A stretch of DNA of 64,000 nt from an uncultured Spirochaetales bacterium (GCA_944388965.1 CALXKL010000008.1:27438-91437), one strand, 5' to 3'. Positions 23,867-32,386 are shown, numbered from the stretch's first letter. Numbers and translations: made by a program. The notes: generated by a model not told the origin, from the letters alone.

Positions 23867-26341
23867 ATGGCAGACAGGATAATAGTGTGTGGTGCGAAGG
23901 TCCACAATCTGAAGGACATAGATGTGGAGATCCCCTTGGGAAAGATCGTCGGAATCGCCGGCGTGTCGGGAAGCGGCAAGTCGTCTCTTGCCCTGGGCGT
24001 GCTGTATGCGGAGGGTTCCAGGCGCTATCTGGAGAGCCTGTCGACGTACACCAGACGACGCATGACGCAGGCCGAGAGGGCCTATGTGGACGATGTGCTC
24101 TACATCCCGGCCGCCCTGGCGCTCAGGCAGAGGCCCGGCATACCCGGCATACGCAGCACCTTTGGAACCGGTAGCGAGCTACTAAATTCGCTTCGCCTGA
24201 TGTTCTCCCGCCTTGCAAGCCATCGCTGTCCCAACGGCCATTACCACGAGCCCTCGATGGCCGTGGCCCTGGAGCAGGAGATGGTGTGCCCCGTGTGCGG
24301 GGTGCACTTCTTCGGGCCGGGGGCCGAGAATCTGGCGTTCAACAGCAGCGGTGCCTGCAGGACCTGCGGCGGCACCGGCATCGTCAGGACCGTCGACAGG
24401 TCCACACTGGTACCCGATGACTCGCTCACGATAGAACAGGGGGCGGTGGCCCCCTGGAAGAGCCTGATGTGGTCTCTTATGGTGGACGTGTGCCGAGAGA
24501 TGGGCGTGAGGACGGATGTGCCGTTTCGCGACCTGACGGACAGGGAGAAGGAGATCGTCTACGACGGACCTGCCGAGAAGCGCCACATCCTTTACAAGGC
24601 CAAGAGCTCCGACCAGTTCGCGGAGCTGGACTTCACCTACTACAGTGCGGTCAACACCGTGCTCAACGCCCTTTCGAAGGTCAAGGACGAGAGCGGCATG
24701 AAGCGTGTCGAGCGCTTCCTGAAGGAGGAGCCCTGTCCCGAGTGCCATGGAAGCAGGCTGAGCGATGAGGCCAGGGCACCCCGGATCATGGACATCGCGC
24801 TCGACGATGCCTGCCGGATGACGCTGGACGAGCTTGTCGACTGGGTCCGCCGGGTGCCGTCCTGTCTACCGGATGAGATGAGGGCGATGGCGGAGAGCAT
24901 CTGCGAGTCCTTTCTGGACACGGCACGCCGTCTGGTCGACCTCGGCCTGGGATACCTGACGCTTGACAGGGCGGCATCGACCCTCTCCACCGGGGAGAGG
25001 CAGCGCATGCAGCTTGCACGTGCCGTGCGCAACCGCACCACAGGTGTCCTCTACGTCCTGGACGAGCCGTCCATCGGGCTCCACCCTGCAAACATCGAGG
25101 GGCTGGAGGCCGTCATGGACGACCTGGTCGCGGACGGCAACTCCGTGGTCCTCGTGGACCATGACACGCAGGTCCTCTCGCATTCCGACTGGATAGTAGA
25201 GATGGGGCCCGGCTCCGGATCGGGAGGCGGACGCGTCATATGCCAGGGGCCTGTGGAGAAGCTGGCTTCGGATGGCTCCTCGATAATCGGGCCGTTCCTT
25301 TCGGGACGCTGTGAGCGTATCAGGACGTTTCTTGATGACGCAGAGGTCTTCTCACAGGGGGAGGTCAGACTGGTCACCGGCCGGATACACACCGTGAAGC
25401 CTCTCGAGGTGCGCATCCCGAAGGGACGCATGAGCGTGGTCACGGGGGTGTCCGGAAGCGGCAAGACGACCATGGTTCTGGAGAGCCTCGTACCTGCACT
25501 GCAGGCCGTGTGCGAGCACAGGGTGCTGCCGGAACATGTGAAGTCCATCGAAACCGGCGGCATACGCACAGTGAAGCTCATCGACGCGACCCCGATCGGC
25601 GTGAACGTCAGAAGCACGGTCGCCACCTACAGCGACATCCATGACGAGCTGAGGAAGCTGTTCGCCAGACAGGATGAGGCCCGGCGCCTTGGCTACAGGG
25701 CCGGCGACTTCTCCTACAACACCGGCTCTCTGCGCTGTCCCCAGTGCGACGGCACGGGATCGATCAGCCTGGACGTCCAGTTCCTGCCGGATGTGGAGAT
25801 CCCCTGTCCCGGTTGCCGCGGCTCGAGGTACTCCGACATGGCGCGCGCCGTCAAGTACACAGGCGCAGACGGTGCCGGATATTCCCTCGTCGACCTCATG
25901 GCGATGGATGTGGACAGCGCCCTGGAGGTTCTCCGGGACAGGCCTGTGATAGCACAGAGGCTGCAGACGCTGCATGACCTGGGGCTCGGCTATCTGACGC
26001 TGGGCGAGGCCACGCCCGGACTTTCCGGAGGCGAGGCGCAGCGCCTGAAGCTGGCAAGCGAGCTGGGACGCAGGCAGAACGATTCGCTTTTCGTCTTCGA
26101 CGAGCCGACGATAGGACTGCACCCGCTGGATGTACAGAGCCTGCTTGGAGTCTTCCAGACCCTGATCGACAACGGGGCCACGATAGTCGTCATAGAGCAT
26201 GACCTGGATGTGATACGCAACGCCGACTGGGTGGTCGACATGGGGCCTGGTGGCGGAAAGGCCGGCGGGTGCATCGTCGTCTCTGGTACGCTTGACGACC
26301 TGCGACGCAACAGGGAGAGCATCACGGCCAGGTATGTGTAG
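23867..26341 (+). CDS. UvrA-like ABC ATPase (UvrA2 type)
   Basis: The 824-residue protein is built like excinuclease subunit A: two ABC ATPase halves with Walker A GVSGSGKSS (residues about 32-40) and GVSGSGKTT (about 527-535), signatures LSTGERQRMQLA and LSGGEAQRLKLA, and two zinc modules (CPVC...CRTC; CPQC...CPGC). UvrA proper has about 940 residues; the shortfall lies between Walker A and the first zinc module, where the UvrB-binding domain usually sits. That points to the UvrA2 group, linked to drug or DNA-damage tolerance. The gene is alone, without uvrB or uvrC. Confidence 0.88.
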   Translation: MADRIIVCGAKVHNLKDIDVEIPLGKIVGIAGVSGSGKSSLALGVLYAEGSRRYLESLSTYTRRRMTQAERAYVDDVLYIPAALALRQRPGIPGIRSTFGTGSELLNSLRLMFSRLASHRCPNGHYHEPSMAVALEQEMVCPVCGVHFFGPGAENLAFNSSGACRTCGGTGIVRTVDRSTLVPDDSLTIEQGAVAPWKSLMWSLMVDVCREMGVRTDVPFRDLTDREKEIVYDGPAEKRHILYKAKSSDQFAELDFTYYSAVNTVLNALSKVKDESGMKRVERFLKEEPCPECHGSRLSDEARAPRIMDIALDDACRMTLDELVDWVRRVPSCLPDEMRAMAESICESFLDTARRLVDLGLGYLTLDRAASTLSTGERQRMQLARAVRNRTTGVLYVLDEPSIGLHPANIEGLEAVMDDLVADGNSVVLVDHDTQVLSHSDWIVEMGPGSGSGGGRVICQGPVEKLASDGSSIIGPFLSGRCERIRTFLDDAEVFSQGEVRLVTGRIHTVKPLEVRIPKGRMSVVTGVSGSGKTTMVLESLVPALQAVCEHRVLPEHVKSIETGGIRTVKLIDATPIGVNVRSTVATYSDIHDELRKLFARQDEARRLGYRAGDFSYNTGSLRCPQCDGTGSISLDVQFLPDVEIPCPGCRGSRYSDMARAVKYTGADGAGYSLVDLMAMDVDSALEVLRDRPVIAQRLQTLHDLGLGYLTLGEATPGLSGGEAQRLKLASELGRRQNDSLFVFDEPTIGLHPLDVQSLLGVFQTLIDNGATIVVIEHDLDVIRNADWVVDMGPGGGKAGGCIVVSGTLDDLRRNRESITARYV

Positions 26342-26450
26342 TCCGTCCATCATGATTGTGTCGTCCTGATGAGGAGTGTGGCGGCTCTCTACATGTCAGG
26401 CACCGTTCGATGGATGCTGAGAGAAGAAATGTGTGTTTTGCCCAGAGGGT

Positions 26451-26555
26451 GATTGAACTCCCCCATCCGGCGTAGGTATTTCATAGACATGTATACGGTG
26501 CTTATCATATGGTTGCGAGAAGACTCCCGCCTTCAGATGGGGGATGAGAGCAATC
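26451..26555. repeat. long inverted repeat at tnpA end of IS605-type element
   Basis: GATTG plus CTCCCCCATC (26451-26467) pairs with GATGGGGGATGAG plus CAATC (26536-26555), separated by about 68 bases. It overlaps the last codons of tnpA. It could be the left-end structure, or an RNA structure that limits read-through into tnpA. Confidence 0.55.
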
Positions 26556-26967
26556 ACTTGCCTTTCTGGCTTTCGATGTACTTCTGGATCGATGATGCAG
26601 AGACACTGCCAGCCGATCCTATATAGTAGCTTCTGGTCCACAGTGTCGGCAGACGGCTGCGCAGCCACTGGTGTCTGCCTCTCAGAATCCTCGATGTGTA
26701 GCCTTTCAGCTGGTTGACTATGAACTGTGGTTCATATGAAGGCTTTCCTTCAATGAAGATGTGCACATGGTCAGGCATCACCTCCATTGCAAGAATCCCA
26801 AGGCCCAGTTCTGCCGCCTTTTGTGTAAACAGCTGTTTCAATTCCTCTTCCAGAGGACCGAGGACCTTCCTTCTGTACTTGGGACAGAAGACTATGTGGT
26901 ATTTCAGCGCATAGACTGCATGGGCCGAGCTGTAGCGCCTTTTTCCCCGAGTGTTTCCGTCATCCAT
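26554..26967 (-). CDS. tnpA: IS200/IS605 transposase TnpA (Y1 HUH)
   Basis: The 137-residue protein is a single-strand DNA transposase of the HUH class. The metal-binding pair is His67/His69 in MPDHVHIFIE and the nucleophilic tyrosine is Tyr130 in IQKYIESQ. HIVFCPKYRRKVL near residue 24 is the usual IS200 signature. Length is a little under the usual 140-155 but all catalytic parts are present, so it may be active. A TATAAT box lies 6 bases before ATG 26967. It excises and inserts the element as circles of one strand. Confidence 0.93.
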   Translation of the reverse strand: MDDGNTRGKRRYSSAHAVYALKYHIVFCPKYRRKVLGPLEEELKQLFTQKAAELGLGILAMEVMPDHVHIFIEGKPSYEPQFIVNQLKGYTSRILRGRHQWLRSRLPTLWTRSYYIGSAGSVSASSIQKYIESQKGK

Positions 26968-27004
26968 GTTTGTATTATATATCCGAATCTGATATAATTG
27001 AAAC

Positions 27005-28252
27005 ATGTTGAAGGCTTTCAAGTACAGACTATATCCTGACGACAGCCAGGCAAGGCTTCTGAGACAACACGCAGGCTGTTGCCGCTACGTCTTCAACATG
27101 GGACTTGAATACAGGAGGAAGGCCTATAGGAGACGCGGTGAGTCCAGAGGCTATGGCGATACGGTCAGACTGTTGAACATCATGAAGAAGGAGAAGCCCT
27201 GGCTGCGTGAGGCCTACAGCCAGTCGTTGCAGTCGGCGTTGAGGAATCTGGATACCGCATATGTCAATTTCTTCCGCGACCCCGGACACTTCGGCTACCC
27301 GAATTTCAAGAGGAAGACATCGGTTCAATCGATCCAGTATCCTCAGAACTGCAAGGTGGACTTCCAGGAGCAGAAGCTCCATGTGCCCAAGATAGGCTGG
27401 GTACCATGCATCTTCCACAGGAGATTCGAAGGAAGGATGAAGACCGTCACGATCTCCATTGAGCCGTCCGGTGAATTCCATGTCAGCATCCTTGTAGAAA
27501 ATGAGGATGAAACTCCCGTAGTGATTCAGCAGAGTGTAAAAGATGAATCCGATGTCCTCGGCATCGATATGGGAGTCAAGGCTCTTTGCACCTGTTCTGA
27601 CGGAACGGTGTTTGAGAACAACAGGTATCTGGCAAAATCGGAAAAGCGACTAAGGAGAGAGCAGAGGAGACTTTCAAGGAAGAAGAAAGGCTCCGCCAAC
27701 AGGAACAGACAGAGGATCAAAGTAGCCAAAATCAATAAGAAGATAGCAAACCAGAGGAAGGATGCAGTAGAGAAAGCAACAGCAGAGATTGCAGGCAAGA
27801 GCCACGCCGCAGTCGCCGTCGAGAATCTCAATGTCAAAGGCATGGTGAAAAACCATCATCTGGCAAAATCCGTGTCTGATGCCTCCATGTCCGCCTTCCT
27901 TACAAGGCTTGAGACAAAGTGCAGGAACAAGGGGAAGACATTTGTGAAAGTGGACAGGTGGTTTCCCTCAAGCCAGACCTGCTCGGTCTGTGGCCATGTG
28001 AACAAAGGGATAAGGGATTTGAAAATCCGGGAATGGGTTTGTCCCCGATGCCACACGCGCCATGAGCGAGACAACAATGCCTCAATCAATATTGCGCGTG
28101 AGGGATATCGCCTGATAGCCCGGCTACCCATGGACGGTGGGGAAGTAACGCCTGTGGAGAAGACAGCTCTGCAGCAGGACAATCAAGGGCCTGCTGTAAC
28201 TGACTTCGCAGAAGCAGGAAGAGTTCTCGAAAGAGAAGCTACTTGTCTTTAG
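27005..28252 (+). CDS. tnpB: TnpB RNA-guided nuclease (IS605 OrfB)
   Basis: The 415-residue TnpB is an ancestor-type relative of Cas12 that cuts DNA with a guide RNA made from the element's right end. The N-terminal HTH-type domain (FKYRLYPDDSQARLLRQH) is followed by the RuvC-like nuclease with Asp188 (GIDMGVK), Glu273 (VENLNVKG) and Asp356 (RDNNASIN). The zinc ribbon CSVCGHV...CPRCHTRH lies between the last two. All catalytic residues are intact. TATAAT lies 6 bases before ATG 27005 with no ribosome site. The reading frame ends next to the response-regulator gene. Confidence 0.95.
   Translation: MLKAFKYRLYPDDSQARLLRQHAGCCRYVFNMGLEYRRKAYRRRGESRGYGDTVRLLNIMKKEKPWLREAYSQSLQSALRNLDTAYVNFFRDPGHFGYPNFKRKTSVQSIQYPQNCKVDFQEQKLHVPKIGWVPCIFHRRFEGRMKTVTISIEPSGEFHVSILVENEDETPVVIQQSVKDESDVLGIDMGVKALCTCSDGTVFENNRYLAKSEKRLRREQRRLSRKKKGSANRNRQRIKVAKINKKIANQRKDAVEKATAEIAGKSHAAVAVENLNVKGMVKNHHLAKSVSDASMSAFLTRLETKCRNKGKTFVKVDRWFPSSQTCSVCGHVNKGIRDLKIREWVCPRCHTRHERDNNASINIAREGYRLIARLPMDGGEVTPVEKTALQQDNQGPAVTDFAEAGRVLEREATCL
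28222..28240 (+). ncRNA. candidate omega-RNA 3' hairpin at tnpB end
   Basis: TTCTC-GAAA-GAGAA, extended by AG/CT, forms a tetraloop hairpin within the last 30 bases of tnpB. In TnpB systems the guide RNA scaffold overlaps the 3' end of tnpB and the guide comes from the flank just beyond the element. The true RNA ends cannot be fixed here. Confidence 0.35.
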
Positions 28253-28884
28253 ACAGGAGAGTTGTCACCATATGCGACGACGCATCGGACGCTGATGTAT
28301 CGTCGCTTCGTGCATATCTGGAGCTGTCCGACCTCAGGACGGTCGTCTGTGACGATTCCCGCCAGTCGCTTTCAGCCATTTCACGGAATATGGTCGACAT
28401 CGCCGTACTGGTCTCCAGAGGGGGAGCCGTCGACGGCTTCATGACCATCAGGAGGCTTCGCGAGAAGTCGGACATGCCGGTCGTGGTCCTCGCGGAGCAT
28501 AGTGACGAGAGCGACAGGATCATGGCCTTCGAGCTGGGTTGCGACGACATCATCTCCTCGCCGTTCAGCTACAAGGAGATCGTGCTTCGGCTGAAGGCGA
28601 GACTGAAGAGGCGGGATAAAGGACTCCATGAAGCCCGTCATGTATTCAGGAACGGGGACAGGGAGCTGGTCGTCGACACATCGTCGCACAAGGTCATCGT
28701 CGACGGCGGCGAGGTGGACCTCACTGCAAGCGAGTGGAGGATATTTTCCATGCTCGTGGCCAACTGCAACTGCGTGGTATCCCGCTCCCTGATGGATGTC
28801 CACTTCTACGGCGAGCTCGGAGTCGAGGACTTCGGAGACGGCGACACCGGCTATGTGACGATCGGCACGTACATGTACTTCTAG
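28243..28884 (+). CDS. degenerate OmpR/PhoB-type response regulator
   Basis: The frame encodes about 213 residues: a receiver-like domain and a winged-helix DNA-binding domain (VDLTASEWRIFSMLV). The receiver lacks key residues: the phosphoacceptor position reads DIAVLVSRGG, with Val where Asp is expected, and the usual KPF switch lysine is Ser (SSPFSYKE). The only in-frame start is TTG 28243, inside the tnpB end, so the original 5' end seems replaced by the IS element. A TAG at 28882 cuts the C-terminal hairpin; the frame after it continues with GRYLL-like residues that fit a wHTH end. It may be a pseudogene or a phosphorylation-independent regulator of the phosphate genes downstream. Confidence 0.6.
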   Translation: MSLDRRVVTICDDASDADVSSLRAYLELSDLRTVVCDDSRQSLSAISRNMVDIAVLVSRGGAVDGFMTIRRLREKSDMPVVVLAEHSDESDRIMAFELGCDDIISSPFSYKEIVLRLKARLKRRDKGLHEARHVFRNGDRELVVDTSSHKVIVDGGEVDLTASEWRIFSMLVANCNCVVSRSLMDVHFYGELGVEDFGDGDTGYVTIGTYMYF

Positions 28885-28921
28885 GACGACGGCCTCCGCC
28901 AGAGGGTGGCAGGCATTGTTT

Positions 28922-28971
28922 CAGGACCGGCTGCGGCAGGACGTTACCTCCTGTGCGCCCAGCCGGTCCTG
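28922..28971 (+). terminator. long hairpin after the response-regulator frame
   Basis: CAGGACCGGCTG (28922-28933) and CAGCCGGTCCTG (28960-28971) form a perfect 12-base stem, with an inner CAGGA/TCCTG stem. It lies 38 bases after the TAG stop and is followed by GTTTGTTC. It looks like a terminator. Confidence 0.65.
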
Positions 28972-28982
28972 GTTTGTTCAAG

Positions 28983-29017
28983 ACCTGATCCAGGTGAATT
29001 TCCTTGACCTCAGGTCA
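28983..29017. promoter_or_regulatory. paired palindromes upstream of the phosphate transporter
   Basis: ACCTG-ATC-CAGGT (28983-28995) and TGACC-TCA-GGTCA (29005-29017) lie 22 bases apart centre to centre, about two helical turns, upstream of the pit gene. They may be operator sites for a dimeric regulator. Confidence 0.4.
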
Positions 29018-29109
29018 CATCGTTTTCCCCTTGTCCGTGGCAAAAGGCTTTTCTCGATTGCGATAGTCCTGTAGAATCCAGGTGAAGAACATGTAAAAAG
29101 AGGAATCAG

Positions 29110-30162
29110 GTGGACGTATCCTTTTCATATTTCATCTCCGAGGTCATGAGCTCGCCGATGCTCTTCATTTCGGCCCTGCTCACGCTCTCGGTGATCTTCG
29201 TGAACGGATGGACCGATGCGCCCAATGCGATCGCCACATGCATCACGACACGCTGCCTTTCGACCAGAAAGGCGATCATCATGAGCGCCGTGTTCAACTT
29301 CCTGGGCGTTCTGATAATGACGCACATAAACGCAAGCGTCGCCTCGACTATATCGAACATGGTCGACTTCGGCTCCGACACCCATACCGCGCTCGTCGCG
29401 CTCTCGGCATCGCTGTTCTCAATAGTCGTGTACTCCACCGGAGCCTCCTGGCTGGGTATTCCGACCAGCGAGAGCCATAGCCTGATCGCAGGGCTCACAG
29501 GAGCCGCCATCGCCACGCAGAACGGTCTGCACGGCGTGAATTTCGACGAGTGGGTCAAGGTCATCTACGGACTGTTCGCCTCGCTGATCCTGGGCTTCGT
29601 CATGGGCTACGTGATCTGCCGTCTGGTCGCCTTCCTTTTCCACCGCATGGAACGGCGGAAGGCCAACACGGTGTTCACGTACTCCCAGATCGGAGGGGCT
29701 GCGGCCATGAGCTTCATGCATGGTGCGCAGGACGGCCAGAAGTTCATAGGCGTCCTCTTTCTGGCAATCGCGTTCTCCAACGGACAGACAAGCGTGCATG
29801 GTATGATCATCCCCGTGTGGCTCATGCTCCTGTGCTCGACCGTGATGGGCGTGGGAACAAGCGTCGGAGGAGAGAAGATCATCAAGAGCGTGGGCATGGA
29901 CATGGTGAAGCTGGAGAAGTACCAGGGCACCAGCGCCGACATCGCCGCATCGCTGTGCCTGCTCATGTCATCCGTGTTCGGCATACCGGTGTCGACCACG
30001 CACACCAAGACCAGTGCGATCATGGGAGTAGGAGCCTCCAGGAGGCTTTCCGCGATAAACTTCTCCGTAGTCAAGGACATGGTCCTCACATGGATCTTCA
30101 CGTTCCCCGGCTGCGGACTCATAAGCTTCCTGATGGCGAAGCTGTTCATGTTCCTCTTCTAA
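29110..30162 (+). CDS. pit: inorganic phosphate transporter, PiT family
   Basis: The 350-residue inner-membrane protein takes up phosphate (as metal-phosphate in many bacteria) with protons or sodium. The PiT duplicated signature is visible as GWTDAPNAIATCITTR near residue 35 and SFMHGAQDGQKFIGV near 200. About ten helices are predicted. The start is GTG 29110 with GAGGAA 4-5 bases upstream. It is followed 12 bases later by its DUF47 partner, a common pair. Confidence 0.93.
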   Translation: MDVSFSYFISEVMSSPMLFISALLTLSVIFVNGWTDAPNAIATCITTRCLSTRKAIIMSAVFNFLGVLIMTHINASVASTISNMVDFGSDTHTALVALSASLFSIVVYSTGASWLGIPTSESHSLIAGLTGAAIATQNGLHGVNFDEWVKVIYGLFASLILGFVMGYVICRLVAFLFHRMERRKANTVFTYSQIGGAAAMSFMHGAQDGQKFIGVLFLAIAFSNGQTSVHGMIIPVWLMLLCSTVMGVGTSVGGEKIIKSVGMDMVKLEKYQGTSADIAASLCLLMSSVFGIPVSTTHTKTSAIMGVGASRRLSAINFSVVKDMVLTWIFTFPGCGLISFLMAKLFMFLF

Positions 30163-30173
30163 AGGAGTAAAAG

Positions 30174-30794
30174 GTGAAAAGGCAGGATTCATTCTATTTC
30201 GACAACTTCATCGAATGCACCCATTATTCTCTGCGTGCCGCACAGCTGCTGATGGCCGTCATGAACGACTACGACAGCTCCCTGATCGAGGCGCGTCTGG
30301 ACGAGATGCACCAGATCGAGCACGGTGCGGACACGAAGAAGCACGAGATGCTTGCAGTGCTGATGAAGGCTTTCATGACGCCGATCGAGCGCGAGGACAT
30401 CATGCTGCTGTCGACGTGTCTGGACGAAGTGACCGACAAGATCGAGGATGTCCTGATCCGGCTGTACTGCAACGACATCCATACCATGAGGCCTGTGGCC
30501 ATCGAACTGGCATCCGTCGTCGTCGAGTGCTGCAAGGAGATGGAGACGCTGCTGGAGGAGTTCAGGAACTTCAAGAAGAACAGGTCCATCCATGAGCACA
30601 TCGTCAGGATCAACACGCTGGAGGAGGATGCGGACAAGCTGTTCATCAAGGCGATGAGGGAGCTGCATTCCCAGTCCTCCGACCCCGTCGAGATCGTCAA
30701 GTGGCGCGAGATCTTCATCTATCTTGAGAAGTGCACCGACGCCACGGAGCACGTCGCCGACGCCGTCGAGCGCGTGATCATGACCAACACCTGA
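30174..30794 (+). CDS. DUF47/PhoU-like PiT accessory protein
   Basis: The 206-residue all-helical protein belongs to the DUF47 (YkaA/PhoU-like) family that nearly always sits beside pit and is thought to control it. Typical parts are YDSSLIEARLDEMHQIEHGADTKKHEM near residue 40, FMTPIEREDIMLLSTCLDEVTDKIED near 65, and KWREIFIYLEKCTDATEHVADAVERVIM at the end. Acidic and His residues in the first two stretches likely bind metal. GTG 30174 follows AAAGGAG at 7 bases. Confidence 0.93.
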   Translation: MKRQDSFYFDNFIECTHYSLRAAQLLMAVMNDYDSSLIEARLDEMHQIEHGADTKKHEMLAVLMKAFMTPIEREDIMLLSTCLDEVTDKIEDVLIRLYCNDIHTMRPVAIELASVVVECCKEMETLLEEFRNFKKNRSIHEHIVRINTLEEDADKLFIKAMRELHSQSSDPVEIVKWREIFIYLEKCTDATEHVADAVERVIMTNT

Positions 30795-31724
30795 TCAGAT
30801 CGTGACTGTCTGTGTGGACAGGAGGCCTCCATCCCGAGCCAGATGGCTGTCGATGGTCAAGGCCCCGCTCTCCACGTCCAGAGTGTATACGTAGTAGACG
30901 CCGCGGCTTTCGAACATGCCGTCTCCTCTGGTGTGCAGCGCATCGTGGTTGAACTCCCAGAAGGAGCGGCCTACATGGATCAGGCCTCCGCCTGAATGGC
31001 GGTGACCGTCCAGCATGATGCCGACTCCGTACTGGTCCATCAGCCGATACAGGCGGTGCTGCTCGGCCACGTCACCCGTCCCGAGAAGGAAGATGAGGCT
31101 CTGGTTGAGAGCTTCGCCGCTGGTGATGTCGGTATGTGTTATGAACACCTTGTATGGATTGTCGTCCAGGGCCAGTGCCTGTTCGAGCGCTTCCAGCTGT
31201 GCCAGGGTGAATATCCTCAGCGAAGAGTCCAGGGCGTAGATCGACAGTGGTCCATAGATGAATCGCCCCACGGTTCCGAAGATCCCTTCGGCATGGTACA
31301 GCGCCTCCCATTCGTCCCGCATCCGGTCGCTCTGCAGTTCATGGTTGCCAAGGATGCCGAGGGCCGGCACGTTCAGGTCGCCAAGCCGGGACAGGAAATC
31401 CACAAGAGGTCCGTATTCGATGTTCCCGTCGTCGCTGAGGTCCCCCAGGCTGATCACGAAGTCGTAGTCCTCGGCTATCTCGAGGATCCTTGCGCTGTTG
31501 TCGGTCACCTTGCTGTCGTGTCGTCCGATGTGGGCGTCAGTGAACACGAGGAAGGTGATCTCATCCTCTTCGCCGCTCCATGCTCTCCCATCATCTGACA
31601 GTTCGACCGCTTTGATGAACGGGTTGACGTCATATGGAAACACGTCGTCCAGGAAGTGTATCTCGCAGCCGGTGAAGACGGCGAGGATGATGGACAGTGT
31701 GGCAAGCAGACATGCTCTTCTCAT
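30795..31724 (-). CDS. metallophosphoesterase lipoprotein
   Basis: The 309-residue protein has a lipoprotein signal (lipobox VFTGC, Cys20) and a calcineurin-like phosphoesterase domain. Metal-binding motifs are FTDAHIGRHD, ISLGDLSDDG, LGNHELQ, ITHTDI and LDGHRHSGG, so all five blocks are present. It should act in the periplasm or at the outer membrane on phosphate esters. Its end touches the DUF47 end in convergent orientation, next to phosphate uptake genes. It overlaps the beta-rich neighbour upstream by 4 bases (ATGA). Confidence 0.9.
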   Translation of the reverse strand: MRRACLLATLSIILAVFTGCEIHFLDDVFPYDVNPFIKAVELSDDGRAWSGEEDEITFLVFTDAHIGRHDSKVTDNSARILEIAEDYDFVISLGDLSDDGNIEYGPLVDFLSRLGDLNVPALGILGNHELQSDRMRDEWEALYHAEGIFGTVGRFIYGPLSIYALDSSLRIFTLAQLEALEQALALDDNPYKVFITHTDITSGEALNQSLIFLLGTGDVAEQHRLYRLMDQYGVGIMLDGHRHSGGGLIHVGRSFWEFNHDALHTRGDGMFESRGVYYVYTLDVESGALTIDSHLARDGGLLSTQTVTI

Positions 31725-32386
31725 TCAAGCCCCCTGAGCACGACACCCGCGCCTATGCCGTAGCCGGCGATGGTGATGTATGGGTTCATGAGGACTTCGG
31801 CAAGCTCCGCATAGCCTCTGACATAGAATGCCAGCTGCCTGTCGACCTCTATTCCCGTCTCGAATCCCACGCACAGCGTCGACTTCCAGCTCCGCTCCTC
31901 GGCCAGGAAGCTCGTCGCGAACACGTCCGCGTGGAATCCGGATGCCCTTATTCCCGTCCTCAGTTCCAGGAGAGGGGAGATCGACCACTGGAGGATGAGC
32001 GAGTATGGCGACCAGGACATGCCTGTCTGCAGTCCTGCGGCGTACTTCACGTGGAACCAGTCGAACACGAGGTCCTGGCTGAAGATGTATGACAGGGTGT
32101 TGAACCCTCCTTCCCATGGTACCGTCTGCATCGTTGTGCTGAAGGTGTGGGTCAGCGTGCTGCCCTGGTCGATGTCGTATGACAGGGCCAGGTCGAAGAT
32201 GTCGCCCATGTCGGTCTGGAAACGGAATGCGGCTCCTGCGTACGAGACCGTCAGGGCGAAGAACATCGGCTCGTCCTCTATCGACGACCTCCTTGTGCCG
32301 AGCGACCAGTCGAACGAGACGGGCTCTGCCGCCAGGCCACAGGCCAGGACGACGAGCATCATGACGCTTGCAAGACTCCTCTTCAC
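31721..32386 (-). CDS. exported beta-rich protein, probably outer membrane
   Basis: I do not recognise a family. GTG 32386 gives a 221-residue protein with a signal peptide (KRSLASVMMLVVLACGLAAEP). The mature part has many aromatic-flanked alternating strands (FFALTVSYAGAAFRF, FDLALSYDIDQG) and ends with Gly-rich strands, the pattern of a small outer-membrane barrel. An open extension to 32434 lacks a signal-like start. It is coupled by ATGA to the phosphoesterase lipoprotein, so both may act at the outer membrane. Confidence 0.65.
   Translation of the reverse strand: MKRSLASVMMLVVLACGLAAEPVSFDWSLGTRRSSIEDEPMFFALTVSYAGAAFRFQTDMGDIFDLALSYDIDQGSTLTHTFSTTMQTVPWEGGFNTLSYIFSQDLVFDWFHVKYAAGLQTGMSWSPYSLILQWSISPLLELRTGIRASGFHADVFATSFLAEERSWKSTLCVGFETGIEVDRQLAFYVRGYAELAEVLMNPYITIAGYGIGAGVVLRGLE

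Larger units (their letters stand above)
26451..28260 (+). mobile_element. IS200/IS605 family insertion sequence with tnpA and tnpB
   Basis: A divergent pair of tnpA (minus) and tnpB (plus) with a 37-base gap is the IS605/IS608 layout. The inverted repeat at 26451-26555 next to the tnpA 3' end may be part of the left end, and a GAAA-loop hairpin at 28222-28240 near the tnpB 3' end may be part of the right end. These elements have no terminal inverted repeats or target duplications, so exact borders are not visible. GC is lower than in flanking genes. The right end abuts or cuts the response-regulator gene. Confidence 0.75.
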
